Origin: Chitinophaga sp. E66
GTDB taxonomy: Bacteria; Bacteroidota; Bacteroidia; Chitinophagales; Chitinophagaceae
DNA length: 64,000 bases
NCBI GenBank assembly: GCA_019285755.1
Contig: CP079103.1
Location: 744,001 to 808,000 of the forward strand
Reading direction: 5' to 3'
Positions 1 to 9,571 of this stretch are shown piece after piece. The notes beneath the pieces are model-generated. The model did not search any database. It was not told where the DNA came from and saw only the letters and a list, made by a program, of their open reading frames with translations. The translations under genes were made by a program, and so were the position numbers. Each line of letters starts with the position of its first letter. Position 1 is the stretch's first letter.

Positions 1-349
1 TAATACTGCCATGTCGTTACCCTTCCAGGTGCTGCCCGCGGGTGATTATACGATGGGCGACACGGACTATATGGTACTGGCCTCCTGCAGCTCCAGCGGT
101 ACCGGCGCTATCGGTGAAACCGTGCCTAAAAATTTCATCAATTTGCCTGCTGCGAACACTTGCAAAAACCGTGTATATGTTATCCGTCGCGTTATGCGCG
201 TAACAGACGAGATTGCCGAGCTGCATATCAAAGCCTCCACCGGAAAGATCAGCGGTCATGACCAGATCATTATCGCAGAGCCCGGCTTCACGGTAACCGT
301 TGCTTCCAATGGAACCAACTGGTACCTCGTGTCCCGTTCTATTATGTAA
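1..349 (+). CDS. C-terminal fragment of a fibre-like surface protein (5' truncated)
   Basis: The frame is open to the left window edge and stops at TAA 347-349, so only the last ~115 residues are seen. The pattern (YTMGDTDYMVL, a run of hydrophobic strands, then VASNGTNWYLVSRS) matches a module that occurs twice in the next gene (for example LVSNGTDWVITSK), so the two proteins are related. No known enzyme domain is visible; a beta-rich adhesin or fibre head is an inference. A strong terminator follows directly, so it ends its own transcript. Confidence 0.7.
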   Translation, partial: NTAMSLPFQVLPAGDYTMGDTDYMVLASCSSSGTGAIGETVPKNFINLPAANTCKNRVYVIRRVMRVTDEIAELHIKASTGKISGHDQIIIAEPGFTVTVASNGTNWYLVSRSIM

Positions 350-362
350 TAATTTTCGATTG

Positions 363-398
363 AAAGGAACGGCGGTTTCCTGCCGCCGTTCCTTTATA
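363..398 (+). terminator. Rho-independent terminator
   Basis: Perfect 13-bp inverted repeat (AAAGGAACGGCGG, 7-nt loop, CCGCCGTTCCTTT) just after the stop of the partial gene, followed by an A/T-rich tail. Confidence 0.85.
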
Positions 399-418
399 AT
401 CCAACAATCCCTGATGTT

Positions 419-2107
419 ATGAAACTTTCTCTCTCGCTTTGCAGCATCACCGCATCCATCTTCCTCGCCGCCCTTCTCTCCGGGCAGGATGCACAAGCCC
501 AGATCAAGCTCGGCGGCAATTCCATCGCCACCCGCGGAGACGCGCTCCTTGAGCTGGAGAGCCCCCGCAAAGGCTTGTTGCTGCCCCGCGTCACTTCCAT
601 GGCGCTCACCGCACCACCGCTCGATACCGCCGCGCGTGGCATGATTGTATACAACGTTACCGACAACAAAATTTATATCCGTTCCAACAGCACCTGGAAA
701 GCAGTAGGTGAAGAAGCTTCCACAGGTTGGGGCCTGACCGGCAATTCCTCCATTAACCCCGCTACAAACTTTTTGGGCACAACAGACGCCCAGCCGATCA
801 TCTTCAGGACCAACAACACGGAAGCCGCCCGCATCGCCGCCGACAGGAAGATGGGCATTGGCACTACCTTGCCGAATTCTCATCTTCATGTCAACGGGTC
901 CACCGCCACCAATGTGGCCGTGGCCACGGGTAACTTTACCATGGCAGACTCCAATAGCGTGGTGATCATGAATAATACGGGCAATGCGAACTTCGCGCTG
1001 CAGAATCCTGCCAACTATAAGGGCCGCGCGATCGAGATCGTGGCTTATAATACGGGCGCGATTACTTTTACCGGCTACAATATCCGCACACAAAACGGCG
1101 TGAATCCGACAGTTGGTTTGCCGGCAGGTTATAGCCTCCGGCTCGTCAGCAACGGCACCGATTGGGTGATCACCAGTAAGCAGCGAAGCGGATTGCCGTT
1201 ATACATGGCTACAACGAACGGCACCGGGGAAGGTGAGGTAGTACGTGACCTTAACGGGTTCATCAGCAGGGGCAGCGGCGTTTACCAGACGGACGTAGGG
1301 GGTAACCCGGCCAACCAGATCCCGAATGAAACGGCCTGGTTCAGTATGACATTGCAATCCGTAGGCGGTGGATACTTCGGGCAATTCAACCTGAACGACC
1401 ATAACGCCTATTTCCGGGGCAATTCCATTACCAACCTTCCCGTTGCGGAATGGTATAAGATGATCAGTCACCCTGCCACAGTTGAGTTTGCGGGAGAAAG
1501 CCTGGGGACCGATAGCCTCCGTTTGAACATGATCAATAACCGCAGCATCGTATTCGCCACCAACAACGTAAACCGGTTCCGCCTTAACGGAAATGGTAAC
1601 ATCAGCATGCATGGGCCGGTTTTAATTGACGGTACGCTGAGTGCTAACGGTGCTGCTACATTACAAAGCACATTGAATACTGCCGGGGCCACAACCTTAC
1701 AGAGTACGCTTCTTGTGCAGAACTCGGCTACATTCGAAAGGAATGCCGTGGTGGAAGATTCGTTACGGGTGGAAGGAAGGATGCGGATGCAGGGGATGGT
1801 GATTGCCAACATCCGGAATGTAAATAACGGGAATGCGACATTGGCAGATAACGACTACGCCCTATATATAACCAGTAATGGCGATCAAACGCTGACATTG
1901 ACTACGGGCGCGGCTCAAATTGGTAGGATTGTAGTAGCCAGGACTAGGAAGAATGGAAGTGGTACCGACAGGACTTTAACCATTACCGCAAGTGGGGGTA
2001 ACGTTGAAGGAGGAGCAAATATTACGATACCTATACAGAACAGCTCCAATAACTGTGTAACCCTCCAACAATTAACTGCTACCAACTGGATCGTCATCGC
2101 AAGATAG
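419..2107 (+). CDS. Secreted fibre-like surface protein, 562 aa
   Basis: Begins with a Sec signal peptide (hydrophobic core residues 5-20, cleavage probably after AQAQ). Residues ~30-90 hold a segment common at the start of Bacteroidota fibre-like proteins (LLELESPRKGLLLPRV, then GMIVYNVTDNKIYIRS). Two copies of a ~95-residue beta-rich module follow, at ~165-255 (ending SNGTDWVITSK) and ~465-562 (ending TATNWIVIAR), related to the C-terminus of the upstream partial gene. The middle is low-complexity and Asn/Thr-rich. No catalytic motif was seen. It resembles phage tail-fibre-like cell-surface proteins; function is unknown. The next gene starts 11 bases downstream, so the two are probably cotranscribed. 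The frame is intact, unlike many neighbours. Confidence 0.8.
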   Translation: MKLSLSLCSITASIFLAALLSGQDAQAQIKLGGNSIATRGDALLELESPRKGLLLPRVTSMALTAPPLDTAARGMIVYNVTDNKIYIRSNSTWKAVGEEASTGWGLTGNSSINPATNFLGTTDAQPIIFRTNNTEAARIAADRKMGIGTTLPNSHLHVNGSTATNVAVATGNFTMADSNSVVIMNNTGNANFALQNPANYKGRAIEIVAYNTGAITFTGYNIRTQNGVNPTVGLPAGYSLRLVSNGTDWVITSKQRSGLPLYMATTNGTGEGEVVRDLNGFISRGSGVYQTDVGGNPANQIPNETAWFSMTLQSVGGGYFGQFNLNDHNAYFRGNSITNLPVAEWYKMISHPATVEFAGESLGTDSLRLNMINNRSIVFATNNVNRFRLNGNGNISMHGPVLIDGTLSANGAATLQSTLNTAGATTLQSTLLVQNSATFERNAVVEDSLRVEGRMRMQGMVIANIRNVNNGNATLADNDYALYITSNGDQTLTLTTGAAQIGRIVVARTRKNGSGTDRTLTITASGGNVEGGANITIPIQNSSNNCVTLQQLTATNWIVIAR

Positions 2108-2118
2108 AATCAAGCATC

Positions 2119-3710
2119 ATGAAACGTTTTTCCACCATTCTCGCATTATCGCTCCTGCCTTTCCTATCGAAAGCGCAGCAGGGTGTTTACATTGCACCGG
2201 GCGAGCGTTTGCAGGTAAATCCCGGAGAACCCTTCAGTATTTACGGCAATATGGTGAACAACGGGGCCATTGGCACCGGCAATAATGCCAATATCTATTT
2301 CTTCGGCAAGACCTGGAACAACGGCACCGGCGCTTCCATGCCCGATGAAAGCACCAACGGCAACACCGGCAAGGGCGGGCTGTTCCGCTTTGTCGGAAAT
2401 AATCCCCTCTATGGTAACCAGGGATCGCAGCAGGTATTTGGCGGGTACAACGCCGTAAACCGCCTGGGCGCCACGTTTCCCAATATCGATATCAATAACC
2501 CGCTGGGGCTGATCATGTCTGACCTCACGGACTTAAAGATCCGCAATACCCTCAACTTCACCACGGGCCACCTCTTCCTCAACGGCTGGAACCTCGTGAT
2601 CGGTAACGGCAATCCCGGTCAGATCACCGGTTACAGCGAGCAGTCTTTCATCGTTACGGGAACCGCCATCGCGGAGGGTTCCTCTTCCGGGAACAGATCA
2701 AGGGGCGGATGGGAAAGTGGTATTCCCCATAGGCTCTTCCGCTACTGGTTACGCGCCTTTCCTCATCGAGTACGGCGGACCGGCGGATGATTTCCGCGCC
2801 CGGGTGTTCGACAGTGTATACCAGTATGCGATCTCCGGCCTTGTTAACAAGGTAGACTTCACGAACAAGACATGGAACATTGCACGCAGCAAAACCGACG
2901 AAGCGGATACCCGTCTCACCATCCAGCATATGGACATCGACGAGGGAGAGACTATAACTCTTTCCGCAATTCATCCTACGTAAGCCGGTTCCTTAACAAT
3001 ACCGGGATTACATGGAGCCGGATGCATTTCCCACAGCGGGAAATATCACTACCTCCGGTTCCCTGCGCAATGCAACGATGCACGTGCGGCGCTTCAACAA
3101 CGGCATCCGCAACAACGAGTATTTCACCAAAGCATCCATATTGTACGGCCCTTACGCCCCGGCCGTATTTATCGTATTCAACGCCTACCGCATCAACGAG
3201 TCGCTCGTGCAGCTGGAGTGGTCGGTGGCCCGGGAACAGAATAACGAGAAGTTCATCATCGAGCGGCGGCTGGATAAGGATACCGGCTTCGTAAAAGTAG
3301 GCGAGGTGTTTACCATGGCGCCCAACGGTAATACGGCCACACGGCTGGACTACCGGTACGTGGACCCCAATGGGCACGACGGCTGGAGCTACTACCGCAT
3401 CCGCGCCGTGGCGCGCAACGGCAGGGAAAGCGTCACCGAGATCCGGGAAGTACCGCCTTATCTCCGGCTCGAAGTGTTCCCCAACCCCAGCTTCGGCGAC
3501 TTCCAGGTAAGGGTGCGGGGCGTGCAGTCGAACCTCCTGATGCAGATCGTGAGCAGCATAGGGCAGGTCATGAACCAATACAGCATAGAAGGAGAGCGGA
3601 CGATATACGTGAACGACCTGGCGAAAGGGACTTATGTGCTCGTCTTCTACGATCGCGCAACGGGTAAACTGGTGCGCACGTTCAAGATCGTGGTGCTGGA
3701 GCGGAAGTGA
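2119..3710 (+). CDS. T9SS-dependent secreted protein with C-terminal sorting domain (four frame breaks)
   Basis: Signal peptide at the start (MKRFSTILALSLLPFLSKAQQ). The reading continues across three frames. Adding one G at each of about 2680, 2707, 2952 and 3012 gives a continuous ~531-residue protein. Typical T9SS cargo motifs appear: VVFPIGSSATGYAPF in the middle, then VQLEWSVAREQNNEKFIIER, the usual fibronectin-like segment before a sorting domain. The last ~80 residues are a type A sorting domain (LRLEVFPNPSFGDFQVRV ... LAKGTYVLVFYD ... KIVVLERK), which directs export through the type IX secretion system and cleavage at the cell surface. No enzymatic domain was recognised. The frame breaks are probably sequencing errors. 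Confidence 0.85.
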
Positions 3711-3793
3711 CAAAATCCTTTGTAAATTCCCGGAATTGCCCCAACTTTGCAGTGTCTGAACGCTGCACACAGGCTTTATTAAAATACCGGGCT

Positions 3794-4481
3794 TTGAAAA
3801 AGATCATCATCACGATAGACGGATATTCTTCCTGCGGGAAAAGCACCTGGCCAAGCAATTGGCTGCGAAGCTGAATTATCTGTATATCGACAGCGGGGCC
3901 ATGTACCGCGCGATCACCCTGTATTTCATTCAACAACGCGTAGACTGGGCCGATACCTACCAGGTAAAGACCGCGCTCGACAGCATCCATCTCGAATTCG
4001 TTTACAACCAGCTGACCGGCCAGAGCGATATGTACCTCAATGAGGAGAACGTGGAGCCCATGATCCGGGAGATGGTGGTAGCCGAGAAAGTTAGCGAGGT
4101 AGCGGCCGTTAAGGAAGTGCGTGACTTCGCCGTGGCGCAGCAGCAGAAAATGGGCGAAGGCCAGGGGATCGTGATGGATGGGAGAGACATCGGAACCGTG
4201 GTGTTCCCCATGCGGAGCTGAAGATCTTCATGACCGCAGACCCTGCCGTTCGGGTACAGCGCCGCTTTAAAGAGCTGTATGCCAAGAACCCCAATATCTC
4301 ACTCCACGAAGTAAAAGAAAACCTCGAGCTCCGCGATTATATCGACTCCAACCGCGCCGTTAGTCCCCTCCGCAAAGCGGACGACGCTATAATCCTCGAT
4401 AACAGCAACCTGACCATGGACGAGCAGCTCGACCTGGTGACCCAATGGGTGGAAGACGCAATCATGGCACATTCGTCCTGA
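3794..4481 (+). CDS. cmk: Cytidylate kinase (two frame breaks)
   Basis: Phosphorylates CMP and dCMP with ATP to give the diphosphates. The start is TTG 3794, giving KKIIITIDGYSSCGKST with the P-loop GYSSCGKST. One missing C after 3850 and one in the C run near 4208 (restoring VVFPHAELKIFMTADP) give a ~229-residue protein of normal length. Family motifs are present: YIDSGAMYRAITLY (substrate site), VMDGRDIGTVVFP, and the C-terminal SPLRKADDAIILDNS. No ATG fits the start, and TTG starts occur elsewhere here (rpsA). Both breaks lie in C runs and are likely errors, since the gene is essential in most bacteria. Confidence 0.93.
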
Positions 4482-4486
4482 TTTTT

Positions 4487-4516
4487 TTGTATATCAAAAA
4501 AACGTTATTACCTTTA
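4487..4516 (+). promoter_or_regulatory. Bacteroidota-type promoter (TTG-N19-TACCTTTA)
   Basis: A -33 TTG (4487-4489) and a -7 TACCTTTA (4509-4516, 7 of 8 to TAnnTTTG) are separated by 19 nt. It lies just after cmk and points into a region without a recognisable gene, ending at a terminator near 4950-4980. Confidence 0.55.
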
Positions 4517-4824
4517 GGGGAGAAACTATACCTTATTAGCCTCATCCTCCGAAATTCCTGCATTATTTATTGGTCTTGGCGTTATTTTCCTTTGAAAAGG
4601 AAACGTGTGTAATGCATGCCGCCCCGATATTGACCTGTGACTTATTCCTGGGAAAAAACCTGCTACTTTGTTGCCTGTCAACCTGTTGACACCTGTTCCC
4701 GGACGCGTTAGGCGCTGCCGGCAACCTGCCATCGCAGCAATCAGCGGTTTTTGTGATCGTCCAAAGGCTTTGAGCCATATCCGGACTGCATCCAGTTAAA
4801 GACCAAACTATTAACCGTATAACA

Positions 4825-4929
4825 ATGAACTCTGAAATATATTCAACGCCGCCATGCCCATCGGGCATGCAGGCATGTAAAATCAATGTGGACCGGCGGC
4901 GTATCCGCCCCGATTCATATTTTCAGTAG
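4825..4929 (+). CDS. Possible 34-residue small ORF
   Basis: ATG 4825 to TAG 4927-4929. It begins MNSEIYSTPPCPSGMQACK and ends RIRPDSYFQ, with two Cys and a basic RRR. There is no clear ribosome binding site and no known family. It sits inside the structured unit, directly before the terminator. The coding sequence overlaps two hairpins, so it may be fortuitous. Confidence 0.25.
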   Translation: MNSEIYSTPPCPSGMQACKINVDRRRIRPDSYFQ

Positions 4930-4947
4930 GTGTATTCGGTTAATAGG

Positions 4948-4980
4948 AAAGGGGCGAATTCTTTCGCCCCTTCGCTTTTT
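4948..4980 (+). terminator. Rho-independent terminator
   Basis: GGGGCGAA, 4-nt loop, TTCGCCCC (4951-4970), then TTCGCTTTTT. It separates the 4.5-4.9 kb unit from the kinase gene. Confidence 0.8.
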
Positions 4981-5042
4981 CTGCCGGATGCCAGATATCG
5001 CAATTAAATTTTAACTTGTGGAGGCTGTTTGCTCCATTAAGC

Positions 5043-6983
5043 ATGTTTCTCAAAAGGTCCATCTTCCTGCTATCAGTGCAGTTATTCCTCATGGTTTGCG
5101 CTTCGGCGCAGGATTCCGTGCGGGTATTCCGCACCCTGGACTCCGTCCGCGCCCTGCCCGATGATACAGCCAAAGTCAACGCCTACATGGCCAAATCAAG
5201 GTCCATGTACCGGTATTTCGACAAGGGAGGCAGAGACAATCCCTTCCTCCAGGAAGCCCTCGCCCTCTCCCAGCGCCTCCGCTACCAGAAAGGACTGGCG
5301 GAAGCATACAATGATCGGAACCGCCCGCCGCAACCGTTCGCAGTACATCCTGGCCACCGAATTCCACGAAAAAGCGCTCAAAGCCGCCATCGAGAGCAAA
5401 AACGACCGCCTTATCGCCACTTCTTATAATAACGTAGGGGTGGATTACCGCCGCAGGGAGATGCTCGAAAAAGCCTTCGATCACCACTTTGAAGCCCTGA
5501 AGATCGCCGAAAGGATCAATGAGACACGTTCCTCACCGTCGCCATCAACTCCATCGGCAATATCTACCTCTCCGACGCCAAATACGACGCTGCTATCCGG
5601 GAATTTACCCGCGCCCTGGAACTGGAAGAAAAAGCAACAACCCCTTGGCGTGGCCATTAACCTGGGTAACCTGGGGTATGCCTATGAAGGGCTCAACCAG
5701 CTCGACCGCGCGATCGATTACTACGACCGCTCCCTGGCCGTTAACCAGCAACTGAATAACCATACCGGCATGGCCATCTGTTACACCTGCCTCGGCACGG
5801 CGTACCAGAAAAAGGGCAACAACGCAGCCGCCATGGTCTACCTCCAGAAAGCCCTCGAAGCCAACGAGCAGGTGGAGGACAAGGTGCACCTGGCAGAGAA
5901 TTACCTCTCGATCGGCCGGCTTCTCAACGACGAAGGCAAACTCCCGAAGCCCGAACGTATATCCAGCAAGCGCTGGACCTCGGTCACCAGTGGACCTTCA
6001 ACTACGTGCTGCAGGAAGCCTACAAAGCCATGGCCGACAACTACAAAAGAGCCGGCGAGTTCGCCAAATCTCTCGATAACACGCAGCTTTCCTCCAATAT
6101 AAGGACAGCATCCTGGAAGAGCGTACCAGCACCGAATTCGCACAGATGAAGGCGCTCCATGAAGTGCACCAGAAAGATAACAGGATCAAGGAGCTGCAGC
6201 AGGATCAGGAGATCAACCAGCTCCGCATCCGGCGCAACCTGGCCCTGGTGATCGCGCTGGCGGGATTTCTTTATGCTCATCGTGGGAGGGTTCTTCTATA
6301 TCCGCCACCGTAACCTGCAGGCCAACCGGCAAACGCTTCAACTGGAGCTGCGGTCGCTCCGCTCGCAGATGAACCCGCACTTCATCTTTAATTCCCTGAA
6401 TTCCATCCACCGCTACATCTGGAGCAACAACCAGGAAGAAGCTTCAGAATACCTCACCAAGTTCTCGAAGCTGATGCGGATGATCCTCGATAACAGCCAG
6501 CATACCTTTATCCCGCTCAATAAGGAACTGGATTCTTTGCGCCTGTACCTGGATCTGGAGGCCCTGCGCTGCAACCATATGTTCGATTATCATATTTTCG
6601 TGGACGATGAGATCAACGAAGAAGAGGTCCTCATCCCGCCCATGATCATCCAGCCGTATGTGGAGAACGCTATCTGGCATGGGTTGGTGCACAGGAAGGA
6701 AAAAGGCAGGCTGGATATTGAAGTAGGGCTGAAAGGGCGGATCCTGGAAGTGACGGTAACGGATAACGGGATCGGGCGGAAGCTGGCGATGGAGATCCGG
6801 GAGAAGAAAGACCGCCTGCATAATTCCATGGGCATGAAAGTAACCGAAGGGCGCATCGCGCTGATCCGGAAGATCAATAACACGAAAGACGCCAATGTGG
6901 AGATCACCGATCTGCACGGGCCGGAGGGCGAGGCCGCAGGCACGAAAGTACGCATCGTACTGCCCGCGGAATTTTTATTCTAA
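5043..6983 (+). CDS. TPR-containing sensor histidine kinase, LytS/YehU class (several frame breaks)
   Basis: Signal peptide (MFLKRSIFLLSVQLFLMVCASAQ), then about six tetratricopeptide repeats in the periplasm (residues ~45-370; for example NLGYAYEGLNQLDRAIDYYDRSLAVNQQ in two overlapping stretches). A coiled coil, one membrane helix (~400-425) and a cytoplasmic kinase follow. The kinase is the His_kinase type: LRSQMNPHFIFNSLNSIHRYI holds the phospho-accepting His, and the ATPase part has VENAIWHGL (N box) and DNGIGR (G box). ATG 5043 was chosen because it starts the signal peptide. Roughly seven missing bases (near 5310, 5527, 5640, 5950, 6085, 6268) break the frame; the translated pieces join smoothly, so this is one ~650-residue gene. 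The LytTR regulator starts 18 bases downstream and is its partner. The signal is unknown. Confidence 0.88.
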
Positions 6984-7001
6984 CAGCATAAACATTCCTA
7001 C

Positions 7002-7763
7002 ATGAGCGAAATCAGAACCATCATTGTAGACGACGAGCAGCATTGCATCGAGGCATTGCAGACGATGCTGAGCAAGAAATGTCCGGACGTAACGGTGCTG
7101 GCCGGCGTAAAAAGCGTCCAGGAAGCACGCAATATCATTGACGAAATGCGCCCCGACCTCGTTTTCCTCGATGTGGAAATGCCCCATCAAAACGGGTTCG
7201 AGCTCCTCAAACAATACGACCGCATACCCTTCGACGTGATCTTTACCACCGCATACGAACAATACGCCCTCAAAGCTATCAAGTTCAATGCGCTCGATTA
7301 TCTTCTCAAACCCTTCAGCATCCAGGAGCTGCAGGATGCCCTGCGCAAGTTCCACGAACGCCGGCAGAACCGGCCGGAACCAGGGATGGCCCCGCTGGAA
7401 ATGTTCCTGCAGAACATGAAAACCCTCCAGCAAACAAATAAGAAGATAGCGCTACCGACCATCAACGGACTTGTGTTTATGCCCGTCCAGCAGATCGTGC
7501 GCTGTGAATCCACCGGCAACTACACGAAAATATTCTTTACCGACCGCAAGCAGCTCCTCGTTTCCAAACCACTCAAAGAATTTGAAGAGCTGCTGACAGA
7601 CGTGGATTTCTTCCGCGTTCACAATTCCCATCTTATCAACCTCCAGCAAATGGATAGCTATATCCAGGGCGAGGGCGGCTTCGCGCTGATGAGCGACGGC
7701 ACGCAGGTGGAAGTGTCCCGCAGACGCAAAGCCGAGTTCCTGCGCAAGGCCATGCACTTCTAA
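7002..7763 (+). CDS. LytTR-family response regulator
   Basis: Receiver domain, residues ~4-120, with acidic pocket D10/D11, phospho-acceptor D57 (LVFLDVEMP), conserved T (FTTAYE) and K in LLKPF. A LytTR DNA-binding domain follows (~145-250): LPTINGLVFMPVQQIVRCES, then FFRVHNSHLINL. At 253 aa it has the normal length and an intact frame. Its start lies 18 bases after the kinase stop, so the two are an operon and a cognate pair. Regulators of this class bind direct repeats upstream of their targets, which cannot be predicted here. Confidence 0.93.
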   Translation: MSEIRTIIVDDEQHCIEALQTMLSKKCPDVTVLAGVKSVQEARNIIDEMRPDLVFLDVEMPHQNGFELLKQYDRIPFDVIFTTAYEQYALKAIKFNALDYLLKPFSIQELQDALRKFHERRQNRPEPGMAPLEMFLQNMKTLQQTNKKIALPTINGLVFMPVQQIVRCESTGNYTKIFFTDRKQLLVSKPLKEFEELLTDVDFFRVHNSHLINLQQMDSYIQGEGGFALMSDGTQVEVSRRRKAEFLRKAMHF

Positions 7764-7837
7764 CGCCACTTCAGATTCCAAATTTCACATTTCCGCCGCC
7801 AGTTATGCGGCATTCGATACCGGATATTAATTCCCGG

Positions 7838-7867
7838 TTGCGGGCGTTTGCAGTGATAGTACTTTTG
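7838..7867 (+). promoter_or_regulatory. Bacteroidota promoter (TTG-N19-TACTTTTG)
   Basis: -33 TTG 7838-7840 and -7 TACTTTTG 7860-7867 (8 of 8), spacing 19 nt. The -7 element lies in a perfect palindrome AGTACTTTTGTACT (7858-7871). It drives the plus strand toward a terminator ~80 nt away, with no gene between. Confidence 0.65.
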
Positions 7868-7872
7868 TACTG

Positions 7873-7974
7873 CATTATCACCGTGTTTGTTAAGCGACCC
7901 CAAATTTATTTTCTCTGCATTACTAGCGTTTGATTACCCCAAAGAAAAAAAGCACCGTTCAGCGGTGCTTTTTC
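7873..7974 (+). ncRNA. Candidate intergenic small RNA, ~100 nt
   Basis: A consensus promoter and an intrinsic terminator bracket about 100 nt on the plus strand between the LytTR regulator and convergent ispH. I found no plausible start codon and reading frame. The terminator also suits ispH on the other strand. No known RNA family was recognised. Confidence 0.45.
7943..7974. terminator. Bidirectional terminator
   Basis: AGCACCG, TTCAG loop, CGGTGCT, flanked by an A run on the left and TTTTT on the right. It can end plus-strand transcripts and ispH on the minus strand. Confidence 0.85.
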
Positions 7975-8010
7975 ATATCTGGATGTTTTCTTAGTCAGGC
8001 AAGTTGTCTA

Positions 8011-9236
8011 TCACGACCATGCAGCCGCGGTTTCATCGACCAGGTGCTCCAATCCATAGAAACCCGCCAGCTTGCGGATGACGCCTTCCACGATGGCGTC
8101 CGGACAGGAGGCGCCGCTTGTCAGCAACAGGGTTATCTTTTCTTTTTCGGGCAGGTAGCCGGTGCTGCGGAGCTCTTCGTGGTGATGGAAGTCGTAATGC
8201 AGGAGCTCGTGCTGTGAAAGGAGTTTTTCTTCGGAAGAAATAAAGTAGGTGGGGAGTTGAACTTCGCAGAGCTCTACGAGGTGCGAGGTGTTGGAACTAT
8301 TATAACCGCCTACCACGATGGCGAGATCGGCGTGCTCGGAGAGCATACCGGTTACGGCCGTCTGGTTATCGTTGGTGGCATAACAGAGCGTGTCGCGCGT
8401 GTCGGCGAAGCGCTCGGAGATCCGTTCGTCCGGCAGCTGGTAGTGCTCCTGGATGGCCTGGCGCACATAGTCAGCGATCGCCTGGGTTTCGGAAGCGAGC
8501 ATGGTGGTCTGGTTCACGACTCCTACGCGCTGGAGGTGCCGGGTAACGTCGAACCCTTCGCTGAATTGCCCTTTAAACTCTTCGTAGAATTGATCTGCCG
8601 GCGCCGTGCCGCGGATGAATTCTGCGAGGCGGTGCGTTTGTTCCATGTCCTTTACCACGATGGTAGGGGTATGTGAGCGGCTATGGGAGAACGTGGCGCG
8701 GGTTTCTTCGTGTTTCGGTTTGCCGTGCACGATCACCGTGTAATCCTTCTGGCCGATCTGTTCGGCCTTATTCCATACGCGCTCCACGAATGGACAGGTG
8801 GTATTGTATTTCAGCGGCGCGATGCCGAGGGATTCCAGCCGGGATTCGATCTCCAGCGTGGTGCCGAAAGCGGGGATGATAACGATATCGTCCGAATGCA
8901 GGGATTCCAGGGGATGAGTTGCTTGCCGGAAGTGTCCATGAGGAATTTTACCCCGCGGGAGAGCAGGTCGCTGTTGACCTGGGGATTGTGTATCATTTCG
9001 CTCAGCAGGAAAATCCGCTTTCCTTCGTTCTCTTCCACGGTGCGGAAAGCGATCTCGATGGCGTTCTCTACGCCGTAGCAGAACCCGAAGTGGCGGGCAA
9101 GCAGGATCGTCAGCGGTCCGAATTCCAGCCGGGTGGGCGTAAAGTCTTTCTTCATGCGGTCTTGCTGCTTCCTTTGCTGTTTGATGGCGGAGATCAGCGG
9201 ACTGCGGTATATGATAGGTACGTTGAATGTTTTCAT
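8011..9236 (-). CDS. ispH: 4-hydroxy-3-methylbut-2-enyl diphosphate reductase (one frame break)
   Basis: Last enzyme of the MEP isoprenoid pathway; reduces HMBPP to IPP and DMAPP with a [4Fe-4S] cluster. Cluster ligands are visible: C in HFGFCYGVENAIE, C in NTTCPFVERVW and C in LTSGASCPDAIVEG. Also seen: MIHNPQVNSDLLSRGVKF, HGKPKHEETRATFSH and VVGGYNSSNTSHL. One missing C in the C run near 8908 joins the pieces to 408 aa, the length of the long Bacteroidota form. A -7 element lies 15 bases upstream of the ATG, giving a very short leader. Confidence 0.95.
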
Positions 9237-9250
9237 GGCTTGTCGATAGG

Positions 9251-9258
9251 CAAAGATA
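9251..9258 (-). promoter_or_regulatory. -7 promoter element of ispH
   Basis: TATCTTTG on the minus strand (plus CAAAGATA), 8 of 8 to TAnnTTTG, 14-22 bases upstream of the ispH ATG. No clear -33 TTG at the usual distance. Confidence 0.5.
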
Positions 9259-9542
9259 GGTATTTCACCGTTGGAATTCCGCCGGCGGGGTGACGGTCGC
9301 CAGACAATTCCTGTGCGAAGCTCCCGGCGTTTCTCCCATCGCCGTCTTTTATCTGCCAGCGGGTATGATGGCGGGATGGGGGATGTATCTTTCCGGGGCT
9401 TTTATTGTTACCGCCCGCTAGTATGATAAGTTATTTACCCTGACTGATTTCTCTGCCCATGGCAGGGGATTTCATCTGCTCGCACTACCGGTTCACCAAT
9501 TCAAGAAGGATTTTACGTTTACTGATAAATGATCTGAAACAT
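9259..9542. other. Spacer between ispH and the hybrid kinase
   Basis: No coding frame with family similarity was seen. A weak -7-like TATCTTTC on the plus strand near 9386 and the plus-oriented terminator at 9543 leave room for an unannotated plus-strand transcript of ~150 nt; support is weak. Confidence 0.3.
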
Positions 9543-9571
9543 GGTCCCGGTTCTCCGGGACCTTTTATTTT
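9543..9571 (+). terminator. Rho-independent terminator, plus-oriented
   Basis: GGTCCCGG-TTCT-CCGGGACC followed by TTTTATTTT. The T tract is on the plus strand, although the adjacent gene is on the minus strand. In the minus direction the stem is followed by a mixed sequence, so it would be a poor terminator for the kinase gene. Confidence 0.65.

Larger units (their letters stand above)
4522..4980 (+). other. Promoter-to-terminator unit without a recognised gene
   Basis: About 460 nt between the promoter above and a strong terminator. No long frame fits. The 3' half holds two consecutive hairpins (CATGCCC-ATC-GGGCATG near 4853; GGCGG-CGTAT-CCGCC near 4895) before the terminator. It may be a structured RNA, a long leader for the kinase gene downstream, or carry the short ORF at 4825. 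I do not recognise 6S RNA, RNase P RNA, tmRNA or SRP RNA. Confidence 0.35.

Noticed and set aside
17-1093. Long antisense open frame opposite the fibre-like genes
   Set aside because: It overlaps two plausible secreted proteins, its product has no signal or known motif, and its Gly/His/Arg-rich composition is that of a complement of a coding strand.
2119-3710. Broken genes as pseudogenes or programmed frameshifts
   Set aside because: Breaks occur in nearly all long genes and at G/C runs, with family sequence intact on both sides. Genuine decay or recoding would not hit essential genes so evenly.
9386-9570. Plus-strand small RNA ending at the 9543 terminator
   Set aside because: The terminator is good, but the promoter candidate has a weak -7 match and no -33; evidence is not enough to list it as RNA.
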